A stretch of DNA of 64,000 nucleotides from CAVQBP01 sp963740945 (GTDB taxonomy: Bacteria > Bacteroidota > Ignavibacteria > Ignavibacteriales > Ignavibacteriaceae): the NCBI GenBank assembly GCA_963740945.1, contig CAVUGE010000025.1, positions 62,001 through 126,000 on the forward strand. The letters are read 5' to 3'. Below are positions 33,545 to 42,911 of the stretch, one piece after another. A program made the translations under genes and the position numbers. Below the pieces are notes generated by a model. That model did no database searches. It was given only the letters and a program-made list of their open reading frames with translations, and was not told the DNA's origin. How positions within the stretch are numbered: the stretch's first letter is position 1; each line of letters opens with the position of its first letter.

Positions 33545-34690
33545 ATGATTATATTCTTTTCAATTTTCTTCACGCTTTATGCAATAATAAATTATTATAT
33601 CTTTATAAGGGGCTGGCAGGCATTAGAAGGTTTTCCACATATAAGAATTTTATATTTGATTATTTTACTTATTTTATCGCTTTCTTATATTGCCGCAAAA
33701 TTCTTAGTATCTTATCTGCCTTTATACATTTATAATATAATGTTATGGATAGGTTCTTTCTGGTTTGCTTTAATGTTATATTTTTTTTTATTTATAGTGT
33801 TTTTGGATTTTATCCGTCTTTTTAACTGGGGACTTGATTTCTTTCCGAATAATATCAAAGAACATTATCTGGTTACTAAACAAATTGCTGCTATAGTAAT
33901 TTTATTTGTAGTTACAGCAATAATAATATCTGGTTTTATAAATACAAGAAACATAAGAACTAAAACATTAAACATTGAAATTTCAAGGAAAGAATGCAAA
34001 TTGGATAAGCTTAATGCGGTTTTAGTAAGCGACATTCATTTATCACCGATGGATGGAGAATCATTCCTTTCAAAAATTGTGACAAGAATTAATAGTTTAG
34101 AACCTGACATTATATTTTTTGCAGGAGATATAGTAGACGATAAACCTTCCGTATTAAACGGAAATAATATAGGTTCATCTTTTCTAAAGTTAAAATCCAG
34201 ATACGGCATTTTTTCGTCAACAGGTAATCATGAATTCATAACAGGGATAAAAGAAGCAGAAAAATATATTTTAGATTTCAATTTGAATCTTCTAAGAGAT
34301 TCCTCAATTAGAATCGATGATGGATTTATAGTAGCTGCGAGGGATGATAGGAGCAAAAGAAGCTTTACCGGAGAAGAAAGACTACCTCTTGAGAAAATTA
34401 TTAATGAAACGGATAGAAAATATCCTATAATTTTGATGGATCATACGCCATTTGGATTGGACGAAGCAGAAAGAAACGGTGTTGCTCTTCAATTATCAGG
34501 GCATGTACATAATGGTCAATTATTTCCTTTAAATTTTATTACCAATATGATATATGAAAAAGGCTGGGGATATCTCAAAAAAGGAAACACACAATTTTAT
34601 GTATCCTGCGGAGCAGGAACATGGGGGCCGCCGGTTAGAACAGGGAGTTATCCGGAAATAGTTAACCTTAAAATAAAATTTATAGATTAA
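33545..34690 (+). CDS. Membrane-anchored metallophosphoesterase (YkuE/YaeI-like)
   Basis: A 381-residue protein with about four transmembrane helices in residues 1-140, then a calcineurin-like phosphoesterase domain. All five metal-binding blocks are visible: VLVSDIHLSPMDG (D, H), FFAGDIVDD (GD), STGNHEFITG (GNHE), ILMDHTPFG (H) and LSGHVHNGQLFP (GHxH). Some members hydrolyse UDP-sugars or lipid-linked phosphoesters at the membrane. It is followed at 34798 by M16 peptidases but 107 bases of AT-rich sequence intervene, so it may be a separate transcript. Confidence 0.88.
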   Translation: MIIFFSIFFTLYAIINYYIFIRGWQALEGFPHIRILYLIILLILSLSYIAAKFLVSYLPLYIYNIMLWIGSFWFALMLYFFLFIVFLDFIRLFNWGLDFFPNNIKEHYLVTKQIAAIVILFVVTAIIISGFINTRNIRTKTLNIEISRKECKLDKLNAVLVSDIHLSPMDGESFLSKIVTRINSLEPDIIFFAGDIVDDKPSVLNGNNIGSSFLKLKSRYGIFSSTGNHEFITGIKEAEKYILDFNLNLLRDSSIRIDDGFIVAARDDRSKRSFTGEERLPLEKIINETDRKYPIILMDHTPFGLDEAERNGVALQLSGHVHNGQLFPLNFITNMIYEKGWGYLKKGNTQFYVSCGAGTWGPPVRTGSYPEIVNLKIKFID

Positions 34691-34797
34691 TATGAGCAGT
34701 TAAATTTAATATTATCAAAAAATACTTTAAATTCTTTATATAAAATAGAATTTATTTAGACACTAAAAATTTTTTAATCTGAAATAAGTGACGGTTT

Positions 34798-36060
34798 ATG
34801 GAAATCTTAGATATCAGTTATGAAAAATATAAACTAGACAATGGACTGGAAGTAATACTTCATCGAAATGATATGCTTCCATTAGTTTCGGTTAATATCT
34901 GGTATAAAGTTGGTTCGGCAAATGAGAGAAAAGGGAAGACTGGCTTAGCCCATTTATTTGAACATATGATGTTTCAAGGGTCTAAAAATGTCCCTAAAGA
35001 GATGCATTTTCGTTATATACAGGAAGCAGGAGGGACATTAAATGGATCAACGACCTTTGACCGAACTAATTATTTTGAAAAAGTTCCTTCCAATTTTTTA
35101 GAATTAATATTATGGCTTGAGTCAGACAGGATGGGATTTTTACTTCCCGCACTAACTCAGGAAAAGCTAAATAATCAAAAAGATGTAGTCAGCAATGAAA
35201 GACTTGAAAGATACGATAATCAGCCATACGGACTAGCATGGGAATTATTAATTACCCATCTATTTCCGGAAAATCATCCATACGGCTGGCCGACAATCGG
35301 ATTTATGGAAGATATAAAAAGCTATTCACTTGATGATGTCAGTAATTTTTTCAAAACATATTATTCGCCTTCTAATGCAAGCCTGGTTGTTGCGGGTTCA
35401 TTTGATACCGAACAAGTGAAAAGCTTAATAGAAAAATATTTCGGCAGCATTACAGGTCCAAATTCATTAAAATCTTTGAAAAATTCAGTACCGGCCTTAC
35501 ATGAAAATATTTTGCTGGAAAAAAAGGAAGATGTTCAACTGGAGCGTTTACATCTTGCCTGGCATTCAGATCCTGCATACGGCAATGATGATGCGGCCCT
35601 TGATGTTTTAAGCGATATTGTTTCCGGTTCAAAGAATTCAAGGTTATATAAAAACCTCGTTTTTGAAAAAGAGATTGCACAGGATATTTCGGTTTTTCAA
35701 TATTCAGGGAAACTTACTGGAAGTTTTATAATTATTGCGACAGCAAAACCGGGTGTCCATTCAGAACAATTAAAAGAGGAAATATTTAAAGAAATAGATA
35801 ATATTAAGATAAATAAAGTAACCGAAAAAGAATTAACCAAATCTAAAAACGGAATCAAATCAAATTTTATCTATTCGCTGCAAAATATAGATAGTATAGC
35901 GGATCAGCTTAATTCCTATAATTATTTCATGAATGAACCCAATTATTTTACCGAAGATTTAAAGAGATATGAAAATGTAGATGCAGATATAATCAGCGGC
36001 TGCATTGAAAAATATTTAACCAAGCCATATGTAGAATTAAAAATCTTGCCATCAAAATAG
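34798..36060 (+). CDS. M16-family zinc metalloprotease, catalytic subunit
   Basis: A 420-residue insulinase-family peptidase. The inverted zinc motif is H52-L-F-E-H56, with the more distal glutamate in VVSNERLERYDNQP (about residue 134). KVGSANERKGKTGLAHLFEH and PENHPYGWPTIGFMEDI are the family signatures. The C-terminal half (SGSKNSRLYKNLVFEKEIAQ, LTGSFIIIATAKPG) is the non-catalytic repeat. There is no signal peptide, so it may be cytoplasmic or start further upstream. It precedes, by 7 bases, a related gene lacking the zinc motif, the arrangement of paired alpha/beta M16 proteins. Confidence 0.9.
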   Translation: MEILDISYEKYKLDNGLEVILHRNDMLPLVSVNIWYKVGSANERKGKTGLAHLFEHMMFQGSKNVPKEMHFRYIQEAGGTLNGSTTFDRTNYFEKVPSNFLELILWLESDRMGFLLPALTQEKLNNQKDVVSNERLERYDNQPYGLAWELLITHLFPENHPYGWPTIGFMEDIKSYSLDDVSNFFKTYYSPSNASLVVAGSFDTEQVKSLIEKYFGSITGPNSLKSLKNSVPALHENILLEKKEDVQLERLHLAWHSDPAYGNDDAALDVLSDIVSGSKNSRLYKNLVFEKEIAQDISVFQYSGKLTGSFIIIATAKPGVHSEQLKEEIFKEIDNIKINKVTEKELTKSKNGIKSNFIYSLQNIDSIADQLNSYNYFMNEPNYFTEDLKRYENVDADIISGCIEKYLTKPYVELKILPSK

Positions 36061-36067
36061 ATATATT

Positions 36068-37423
36068 ATGAATTCAATAAACAGAAGTATAAAACCATTA
36101 CCATCTGAAGAAATAGATTTTTCACTTCCTGAAATTCAAACTTTTTCATTAGACAACAAACTGAAAGTATTTTTTGTCCAGAAAAACGATTTGCCAATAC
36201 TGCAAGTAAATATGATTGTTGATGCAGGAAACAAATATGATCCTAATGATAAAAAGGGGCTGGCGAATTTAACATCTATGCTTATAGATGAAGGGGCGGG
36301 GAATTATAATTCATTAGAATTAAGTGATGAGTTCGATAGTCTTGGTTCTCATTTTAATATAGGTACAAGTGAGGATAATATTTTTTTGTCACTTCAGACT
36401 TTAAAAGAAAACTTTGAGAGATCACTGGATTTATTTTCAATGGTTGTAACAAAGCCGCATTTAAATGTTAAGGATTTTGAACGTGAAAAAAGAAAAGTTC
36501 TAATAAAAATTTTGCAGTTAAAAGATGAGCCTGATCAAATAGCAGACGGAGCATATGAATATTTAGTTTTCGGTAAAGATAATCCATATTCTTCACTCAC
36601 ACTTGGTGAAGAAAAAACAGTAAACAATATTTCCAATGAAGATATAAAGCTTTTTTACAATTTATATTTCAAACCGGATAATTCAGCGTTAGTGGTTGTT
36701 GGTTATTCGAATTCCGATGAACTAAAAGAAAACCTAAACCTGATGCTTACAAAATGGAAACCTGAAAAAGTTCAAAATCTAACTGTAAATAAAAGTCTAA
36801 AAAATACAGCGCAAATTTATCTTATTCATAAAGAAGGGGCTGTACAGAGTGAAATAAGGATCGGTCATTTAACTCCTGAGAGAAACGAAAAAGATTATTA
36901 TTCCAAAGCATTATTAAATAATATATTAGGGGGACAATTTTCGAGCAGAATAAACTTAAATTTACGGGAAGATAAGGGTTATACATATGGTGCATCTTCA
37001 AGATTTACTTACTATAAACAATCCGCTCATTTTTTAGTCTCAACATCAGTGGGTTCTGAAAATACAGGGAATGCTGTAAAAGAGATAATAAATGAACTCC
37101 ATTCAATCAGAGAGGGAGCTAAAGAGAAAGAACTGGAGTTTGCCAAGTCATCAACTATTAGAAGATTTCCGGCAAATTTCGAAACAAATAAGCAAATAGC
37201 AAGCGGTTTAACGGCAAAGTATATTTTCTCGCTACCTGATGATTATTTCAATAATTTTATCGAAAGAATAAAAAGTGTTTCATTGAAAGAAGTAAATGAA
37301 ACTGCTGAGAAAAATATCTTCCCTGAAGAGTCAGTTATCCTTATCGTAGGGGACAAAGAGAAGGTCACTAATCAACTTGAAAACCTTAATCTGGGAGAAG
37401 TAAAATTGATTGAATACCCATAA
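36068..37423 (+). CDS. M16-family protein, inactive partner subunit
   Basis: A 451-residue M16-fold protein in which the HXXEH is lost: the matching place reads KKGLANLTSMLIDEGAG with no His pair. The fold is otherwise recognisable (LKVFFVQKNDLPILQVNMIV, SLTLGEEKTVNNISNEDIKL, FKPDNSALVVVGY, ILGGQFSSRINLNLREDKGY, TYGASSRFTYYK). In such pairs the partner shapes the substrate chamber with the active subunit, here the preceding gene 7 bases upstream. It ends in a small AT-rich spacer. Confidence 0.9.
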   Translation: MNSINRSIKPLPSEEIDFSLPEIQTFSLDNKLKVFFVQKNDLPILQVNMIVDAGNKYDPNDKKGLANLTSMLIDEGAGNYNSLELSDEFDSLGSHFNIGTSEDNIFLSLQTLKENFERSLDLFSMVVTKPHLNVKDFEREKRKVLIKILQLKDEPDQIADGAYEYLVFGKDNPYSSLTLGEEKTVNNISNEDIKLFYNLYFKPDNSALVVVGYSNSDELKENLNLMLTKWKPEKVQNLTVNKSLKNTAQIYLIHKEGAVQSEIRIGHLTPERNEKDYYSKALLNNILGGQFSSRINLNLREDKGYTYGASSRFTYYKQSAHFLVSTSVGSENTGNAVKEIINELHSIREGAKEKELEFAKSSTIRRFPANFETNKQIASGLTAKYIFSLPDDYFNNFIERIKSVSLKEVNETAEKNIFPEESVILIVGDKEKVTNQLENLNLGEVKLIEYP

Positions 37424-37813
37424 AAAGGATTTGAATCATTGTATGAGTTCCAGATATTTACCGCACTTTTGAACCCACTCTAGTAAATGTTGACAAAGAT
37501 ATAACCAGCATTGGATTAGGAGATTCTTCACTCCACTTTGTTTCGTTCAGAATGACATATTCAGGCTGGTCATTAGTTTAATGATAAAAGATGAAATCTT
37601 TAAAAAGGTATTTGAACGACAGAAAAAAGTACTATTTAGACGCCTTTTTATTTTCAATGAAAACTTAACATTTTTTAATTCTATCCTAATAAAATAATCA
37701 TTTGAAATCGAATGTTACATTAGTTATAATTTTTGTTACATAACTGGTAGAGAAAGCTAGAATATTTAAGGATTTTTGTAGTGGAGATAGGAAATATTAA
37801 AGAATAATCGAAA
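37424..37813. other. Gap with partial repeats
   Basis: The 390-base gap holds one GATTCTTC...CAGAATGACAT segment (37520-37557) as in the repeat at 4903 and a lone half-site AAAGATGAAATCTTT (37587-37601) that resembles one cap of the palindrome-capped elements. The other cap is missing, so it is probably a relic. Nothing else is recognised. Confidence 0.5.
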
Positions 37814-38239
37814 TTGATAAAGATGAAATGGTTTACGAATATACTTATAATTCTTTGTATACTAATGACTTACACCGAGATTACATTTTCACAGATTAGT
37901 AGAGAATTGACATTATTGTCAGAGAAAAAAGGATTAAAGGAAGAAAATTACTTAACTACATTAAATTCGGGAAATGAAGAAATAAGGATAAATAGTGCAT
38001 ATATATTAGGAGAGTTGAAATCTCAGAAAGCAGTAGAACCATTAATGGATATGTTTAGAAAAGAAAAGGATGACGGTGCAAAATTAGTAGCAGCTTTATC
38101 ATTATTGAAAATTGGAGACGCCCGTGGAGTATTTTTAGTGAAGAGATCAATTGAATTTGGAGAAGACAGCGGTACAACAATTATCTTACAACATTTATTT
38201 AAGGACTACAGTATAAGTAAAAAGGAATTATTAGATTAA
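37814..38239 (+). CDS. HEAT-repeat protein with signal peptide
   Basis: A 141-residue protein with a signal sequence (MIKMKWFTNILIILCILMTY, then TEITFSQ) and one to two HEAT/Armadillo-like repeats (NEEIRINSAYILGELKSQKA, VEPLMDMFRKEKDDGAKLVA, ALSLLKIGDARGVFLVKR). Likely periplasmic or exported, with a scaffold-like role. It is followed directly by an intrinsic terminator at 38281-38311. Confidence 0.65.
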   Translation: MIKMKWFTNILIILCILMTYTEITFSQISRELTLLSEKKGLKEENYLTTLNSGNEEIRINSAYILGELKSQKAVEPLMDMFRKEKDDGAKLVAALSLLKIGDARGVFLVKRSIEFGEDSGTTIILQHLFKDYSISKKELLD

Positions 38240-38280
38240 AACCCATAGCCCAAGCACTATCCCTTCTCCTCTGGGGAGAG

Positions 38281-38311
38281 TACCTCACACAACTGTGGGG
38301 TATTTTTTTAT
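38281..38311 (+). terminator. Rho-independent terminator after the HEAT-repeat gene
   Basis: TACCTCACA (38281-38289), loop CAAC, TGTGGGGTA (38294-38302) pair over nine bases (one G-U), followed by seven T residues. Textbook form. Confidence 0.85.
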
Positions 38312-38400
38312 GTGGCATAGAGCATATTTATAAACTTTAAAAATGCTTAATAAATGAAAAATTTATTGTTTTTTGGAAATAATAGTGCTATTTTAAATTT

Positions 38401-38418
38401 ACAGCTTTAAAAAGCTGT
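38401..38418 (+). promoter_or_regulatory. Hairpin in the leader of the RRM gene
   Basis: ACAGCTTTAAAAAGCTGT is an 18-bp perfect palindrome 36 bases before the GTG start of the RNA-binding protein gene. RRM proteins sometimes bind their own leaders, so it may be a self-regulatory site; no other evidence. Confidence 0.4.
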
Positions 38419-38453
38419 TTGTTTTATTAATTATTTTTCTTAGAGGTAAGTTA

Positions 38454-38705
38454 GTGAGTACTAAACTTTTCGTAGGTTCACTTCCATGGGCGGTAAACGA
38501 TGACACCCTGCGTTCTACATTTGAGACACACGGAACGGTCGTTTCTGCAAAAGTGATTACCGATCGCCAGACCGGTAGATCTAGAGGTTTTGGTTTCGTT
38601 GAGATGGAATCAGAATCCGATGCAAGTCAGGCAATCCAGGCTCTTAATGGTGCCCAGCTAAACGGCAGAAGTATAATTGTTAGTGAGGCAAAACCAAAAA
38701 GTTAA
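38454..38705 (+). CDS. RNA-recognition-motif (RRM) RNA-binding protein
   Basis: An 83-residue single-RRM protein starting at GTG (AGAGGTAAG as ribosome site). RNP2 is LFVGSLPW and RNP1 is RGFGFVEM, with GRSRGFGFVEMESESDASQA between; SIIVSEAKPK is the last strand. These small RRM proteins are glycine-poor and resemble the cold-inducible RNA-binding proteins of Bacteroidota and cyanobacteria. Followed by a strong terminator at 38732. An 18-bp palindrome lies in its leader. Confidence 0.92.
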   Translation: MSTKLFVGSLPWAVNDDTLRSTFETHGTVVSAKVITDRQTGRSRGFGFVEMESESDASQAIQALNGAQLNGRSIIVSEAKPKS

Positions 38706-38731
38706 ACTATTCCCGCAGGACGTTGCTTTTT

Positions 38732-38760
38732 AAGCGCTCGAGAGAGCGCTTTTTTGTTTT
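38732..38760 (+). terminator. Rho-independent terminator after the RRM gene
   Basis: AAGCGCTC (38732-38739), loop GAGA, GAGCGCTT (38744-38751), then a T-rich run (TTTTTGTTTT). It separates the RRM gene from the convergent DUF5686 gene and could serve both strands. Confidence 0.85.
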
Positions 38761-38783
38761 AAACCGGATTATCCAATATTTCA

Positions 38784-41192
38784 TTAGAATAAATAAGTGT
38801 TTAAGCCAATTCTAAAATTATTTTTATCTAAATAATTTAACCTCCATGCAAACTCAATTTTAAATGGTACTAACACATGACCGATCCCGAAACCGGCTTC
38901 ATAAAAAGGCCGATTAAAAGTTTTAATTGGGTGAACGAGTATAGATTTAGACCGTTCGCTAATTTCAGAAATACCTATATCCAGAAATGAACTAAGTAGA
39001 ATACCCCAGTCTTTTAATCCGGGTATTTTCAATAAACGAAATAATTCATCACCGAAATTATGTTCGAGGAAGATATTTAGAACTCTATCCCCGAAAATTT
39101 CATTTACGTTTAGTACCCTAAAAGAATTATTCTGATACAGCGCATCAATATTTCCAGGTGAACCATATAAGAGCTGAAAAGGTAGAGCACCATTGTTATA
39201 CATTCCATATACTTTAAATTCCAGGGAAGCGGTATTAAAGGTATTTACCCTTCCTGTGGTAGTGAATTCATATTTAGTAAAATCAAGATTACTCTTTAGG
39301 AATTTTTTATTTGAATAAGTTATATTCCCTTTGAAAATAATGAAAGAATTTCCCAATGAAATTCTTCTCCTGAAAAATCCATCTTCAATATAGTTTCTGA
39401 AATCCAGTTTGAATCCCCCCGTTAAAGCATTTAACTTTGTATTAAATACGGGGGGATTGCTGTCAAATTTCTTATCCCTATTAAAAAGCGAAAAATCCGT
39501 TCTTTTAAAAGCGGTTTTATCAGTTTGATTTAAAAACCCGGCACTTAAGCTTAATACTGGAAGTACCTCCCCCTCAAGATTTATTTTATACCCTTTTGAA
39601 TAGTAATAATCTCTGAAATCATCTTTCAATACCAAAGATGAAAAAGTTGCAATTAAATCATTATACTCATCTGATGAACTGAACAATATATTTAGTTTAT
39701 GGAAATAATTGACAGATATACTATAGGTTCTATAGTCTCCAAAGAGATATTGCACCGATAAATCGGTTTTAAATTTCTTATCGGCAAAGCCGTACATAAG
39801 CTTAAGATCAGAATTCAATCTTTTATCAAATAGATCGTTAAAAAATAAACCGAAGTCGAGCCCGTTACCTTCTATACTATTAAAATGATACATCCCCAAC
39901 GGAGCACTTGTAGAAAAATTTCTATTGAAATTTATTCTTGTTGAAATGGGAGAAAACTTATCCCAAAAAGAAACGGGAAGACTGCTGATACTATCAATCC
40001 TGTGGTATGCTGATTTCTCTTCAGGAGTATTCGGAATTGACTGTATATTGCTCCAAAAGGAAGAACTTTTTCCATCTGCCTCAGGAAGTACGGTAATTAG
40101 AGCTTTATTAAATAAATCATCATTCATCTTAACATTTATTTTAAAGTCATACAAAATGGAGTTCAATTCAAAGCCAAATCTTATCAGGCTTAAAATATTT
40201 GCTTTAACAAATAAATGATAATCTATAGGCATATAAATAGAGTCATAAAGAGAGAATTGCTGAAAGATTTCAACACTGTCAAAAATTCCTCCAATATTAG
40301 CCGCATTATTCAAATGAAGATCAACTTTAATCAAGTTATAAGTATCACCGGTAATGAAAATATCACCGATAAAACCAGGATTAGAAGGATCATCAGGAGA
40401 CATGTTTATTTGGTAAACTATCTGACTATCTTTAGATGTAGTAGCTTTTATATAATAGTAATAATAGTCCAGCGCATTATTTGCTAAAGGCCCTGGAAGA
40501 TTGTTGCCTAGAAAATTAATGTTTTCTTCATAGAAGCTTTTTATTAATCTTCCGCCGGTAAGAGTATTTATAGAAGGAGGGAAATTTGCAGTTTGTTTAC
40601 GGGCAATAATTATTTCTTTATAATCATCAGGTTTTTTATAATATCCTTGACTTTTGCTCTCAAGTATACCGGTTATCTTCAAAGGAATCGTGTCATTAGT
40701 TCCGATGCTCAAGTTTATACCGGATTTTTGCGAACTAATATCATGCTGTGTTTTTATAACTCCTTTGGTGTAAGCTTCAAATTCATAATTATTTAACTTT
40801 TTATTCCTTTCTTCTTTTCTCAATATAGCTTTTTCAATTATAGCAATTGCAGGATTTATACCCGGTTTAACAATAATTTCAGGAAGCTGAACATTTGAGG
40901 GGGTTAAATAAAAATTTACGTTATTAAGGTCCTGAATAACTGAGATTGATAAAGTATCAGAATTATAACCAATATAGGAAGCCACCAAATAAAATTTCCC
41001 TGCAATCATTTTAAGCTCATATTCACCTTCCTTATTTGCAGCAGTACCATTAGTAGAATTCAAAACACGTATATTAGCATAGTTTAGGGGCTGTCCGGTT
41101 GATTTATCTTCAACTTTTCCAACAATAGTAAACTGCTGAGCACAAATTAAGGTTGTAAAGAATAAAATAATTAGTAATAGCCTATTAACCAT
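38784..41192 (-). CDS. DUF5686 outer-membrane protein with carboxypeptidase-regulatory-like domain
   Basis: An 802-residue protein: signal peptide (MVNRLLLIILFFTTLICAQ), then a CarboxypepD_reg-like domain at about 20-100 (TIVGKVEDKSTGQPLNYANI, NKEGEYELKMIAGKFYLVAS) and a long beta-strand-rich region typical of DUF5686 (ARKQTANFPPSINTLTGGRL, PLANNALDYYYYYIK, YMPIDYHLFVKANI) ending in a C-terminal strand (NFRIGLNTYLF). Members resemble outer-membrane barrels with a plug-like regulatory domain and are common in Bacteroidota; their role is uncertain. The gene is convergent with the RRM gene. Confidence 0.88.
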   Translation of the reverse strand: MVNRLLLIILFFTTLICAQQFTIVGKVEDKSTGQPLNYANIRVLNSTNGTAANKEGEYELKMIAGKFYLVASYIGYNSDTLSISVIQDLNNVNFYLTPSNVQLPEIIVKPGINPAIAIIEKAILRKEERNKKLNNYEFEAYTKGVIKTQHDISSQKSGINLSIGTNDTIPLKITGILESKSQGYYKKPDDYKEIIIARKQTANFPPSINTLTGGRLIKSFYEENINFLGNNLPGPLANNALDYYYYYIKATTSKDSQIVYQINMSPDDPSNPGFIGDIFITGDTYNLIKVDLHLNNAANIGGIFDSVEIFQQFSLYDSIYMPIDYHLFVKANILSLIRFGFELNSILYDFKINVKMNDDLFNKALITVLPEADGKSSSFWSNIQSIPNTPEEKSAYHRIDSISSLPVSFWDKFSPISTRINFNRNFSTSAPLGMYHFNSIEGNGLDFGLFFNDLFDKRLNSDLKLMYGFADKKFKTDLSVQYLFGDYRTYSISVNYFHKLNILFSSSDEYNDLIATFSSLVLKDDFRDYYYSKGYKINLEGEVLPVLSLSAGFLNQTDKTAFKRTDFSLFNRDKKFDSNPPVFNTKLNALTGGFKLDFRNYIEDGFFRRRISLGNSFIIFKGNITYSNKKFLKSNLDFTKYEFTTTGRVNTFNTASLEFKVYGMYNNGALPFQLLYGSPGNIDALYQNNSFRVLNVNEIFGDRVLNIFLEHNFGDELFRLLKIPGLKDWGILLSSFLDIGISEISERSKSILVHPIKTFNRPFYEAGFGIGHVLVPFKIEFAWRLNYLDKNNFRIGLNTYLF

Positions 41193-41385
41193 TTTTATTT
41201 AAGATTCTTAACGGTCTTTATTGCAAAAAATATATATTTTTCAATAAGAAATAATATAAAAGAATTAACTGTTACCTTGTGAGAAGAAATGAGCCTGATA
41301 CCTTTTCCGAAAAGTAAATAATTTTTATCTTAAGGTGAAAATTATTAGGAAATGATGTGAATTACCAACTATTCTTATTTATTTC

Positions 41386-42189
41386 ATGATGAAGGCGAAT
41401 TATATAATACTATTACCAATTTTTCTATTTATGAGCATAGGAGTACCATATAAATTAATTAGGAATCGAGTATCAGAAGAGAAAATCAGGGAAAGTACTT
41501 CATGTCTTCCAGAAAATATATCTAATCCGGTTATAATTGACAGCTCAGAAATTGAAGGTTCAAGAATTATTGCAAGGTATATTTCAGCAATCGGAGGGAA
41601 AGATACCATAAATAAAATAATGGACAGAACAACCTTTATTAGCGGGAAAGTGCGTAATATGAGCATACATATCGTAGTATATCAAAAAATACCTAATAAA
41701 TATTATCAGAAGATAAATTTAGGAGCAGCGGAACAAAAAATTATTTATGATGGGAAAAAGGGAGTAACAATTACGGGAGATAATGAACAGGAAATAAGGG
41801 GAGCGGAACTAGATAAACTTAAATATGACGCAACTATGCAGCTATTGCTTTACTTAAAAGCATATGACGTAAGCGCAATATATGAAGGAAAAGAAAATAT
41901 AAAGGATAAAATGACCTACAAAGTAATTTTGAGACTGCCGGACAATATGGAATGGATTCAATATTATGATACAACTACATATCTAAAATTGAAAGAGATA
42001 AAGCCAATTAGTTCTCCGAACGGTAAAAAAGTCAATCAAATAACTTTTTTTACTAATTATAAAAAGGTAGAGGGAGTTAAATATCCTTTTAGAATAAATC
42101 AGACGCTGGGTACTTCTCAATTTATTTTTCACGTTGATTCGATAAAAGTAAATACAGGTTTAAGCGATCGAAACTTTGAAATTGATTAG
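41386..42189 (+). CDS. Exported LolA-fold-like protein of unknown role
   Basis: A 267-residue protein with an N-terminal signal (MMKANYIILLPIFLFMSIGV). From about residue 65 it has a pattern resembling the LolA/LolB-like fold of Bacteroidota exported proteins: YISAIGGKDTINKIMDRTTF, NKYYQKINLGAAEQKIIYDG, KGVTITGDNEQEIRGAELD, then YYDTTTYLKLKEIKPISSPN and VEGVKYPFRINQTLG. The domain often follows M16 peptidases in related genomes, and two such genes occur 4 kb upstream, but here they are not adjacent. A role in lipoprotein or lipid handling is possible but unproven. Confidence 0.55.
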   Translation: MMKANYIILLPIFLFMSIGVPYKLIRNRVSEEKIRESTSCLPENISNPVIIDSSEIEGSRIIARYISAIGGKDTINKIMDRTTFISGKVRNMSIHIVVYQKIPNKYYQKINLGAAEQKIIYDGKKGVTITGDNEQEIRGAELDKLKYDATMQLLLYLKAYDVSAIYEGKENIKDKMTYKVILRLPDNMEWIQYYDTTTYLKLKEIKPISSPNGKKVNQITFFTNYKKVEGVKYPFRINQTLGTSQFIFHVDSIKVNTGLSDRNFEID

Positions 42190-42250
42190 ACTTTGCCATA
42201 AATGATTTCATAAATTAGAATTTTTTTTCTAAACTATTAGAGTAGTAATT

Positions 42251-42859
42251 ATGCAAAACAAATATTCCGTAATTGTATTTGATCTAGGTAACGTTCTATT
42301 GCCTTTCGATTATAATATTATGCTTAATAAGCTGGAAAAAATAGAAAAGGATCTTGGAAAGAATTTTTTAACATATTATATGGAAAATTATGATATCCAC
42401 AGAAAATTTGAGAGAGGGGATCTTCCCGAAGAAGATTTTATTAATAAAATGCTAGCCGGTTTAAATAATAAAATAAGTAAAGAGACTTTTTGTGAATATT
42501 ACTCAAAGGTTTTTGCAGTAAATGAAGATGTAGTCTCTCTTTTACCAAAGCTAAAAATGAATTATATGCTGGTCCTGTTATCGAATACAAATTCGATACA
42601 TGAACTTTACTGGAAGAATTACGGGTTTATTAAATATTTTGATAAGCTTGTTCTATCTTATAAAGTAAGAGCCTTAAAGCCGGAAGAAAAAATTTACAAA
42701 GCGGTTGAAAGTATTACCAAAAGATCTGCTGATAAACATATTTTTATCGATGACATACAAGAATATGCAGAGGGAGCAAAAAAAGCGGGCTGGGATGCAA
42801 TTCATTTTACCGGTTATGAAAATTTACTTGAAGAATTAAGAGAGAGAAAGATTTTTTAA
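42251..42859 (+). CDS. HAD-superfamily hydrolase (subfamily IA, YihX-like)
   Basis: A 202-residue HAD phosphatase with motif I VIVFDLGNVLLPFD (nucleophile Asp), motif II MLVLLSNTNSIHELYW, motif III Lys in ALKPEEKIYKAV and motif IV IFIDDIQEYAEGAKKAGWDA. The helical cap lies in residues about 20-85. YihX-like enzymes act on sugar phosphates; the substrate here is not deducible. Stands alone between an exported protein and an L,D-transpeptidase gene. Confidence 0.9.
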   Translation: MQNKYSVIVFDLGNVLLPFDYNIMLNKLEKIEKDLGKNFLTYYMENYDIHRKFERGDLPEEDFINKMLAGLNNKISKETFCEYYSKVFAVNEDVVSLLPKLKMNYMLVLLSNTNSIHELYWKNYGFIKYFDKLVLSYKVRALKPEEKIYKAVESITKRSADKHIFIDDIQEYAEGAKKAGWDAIHFTGYENLLEELRERKIF

Positions 42860-42911
42860 TATATTTGATACTTCTCTATAAAATTTCATTATAATACTAT
42901 AAATTTTACTT

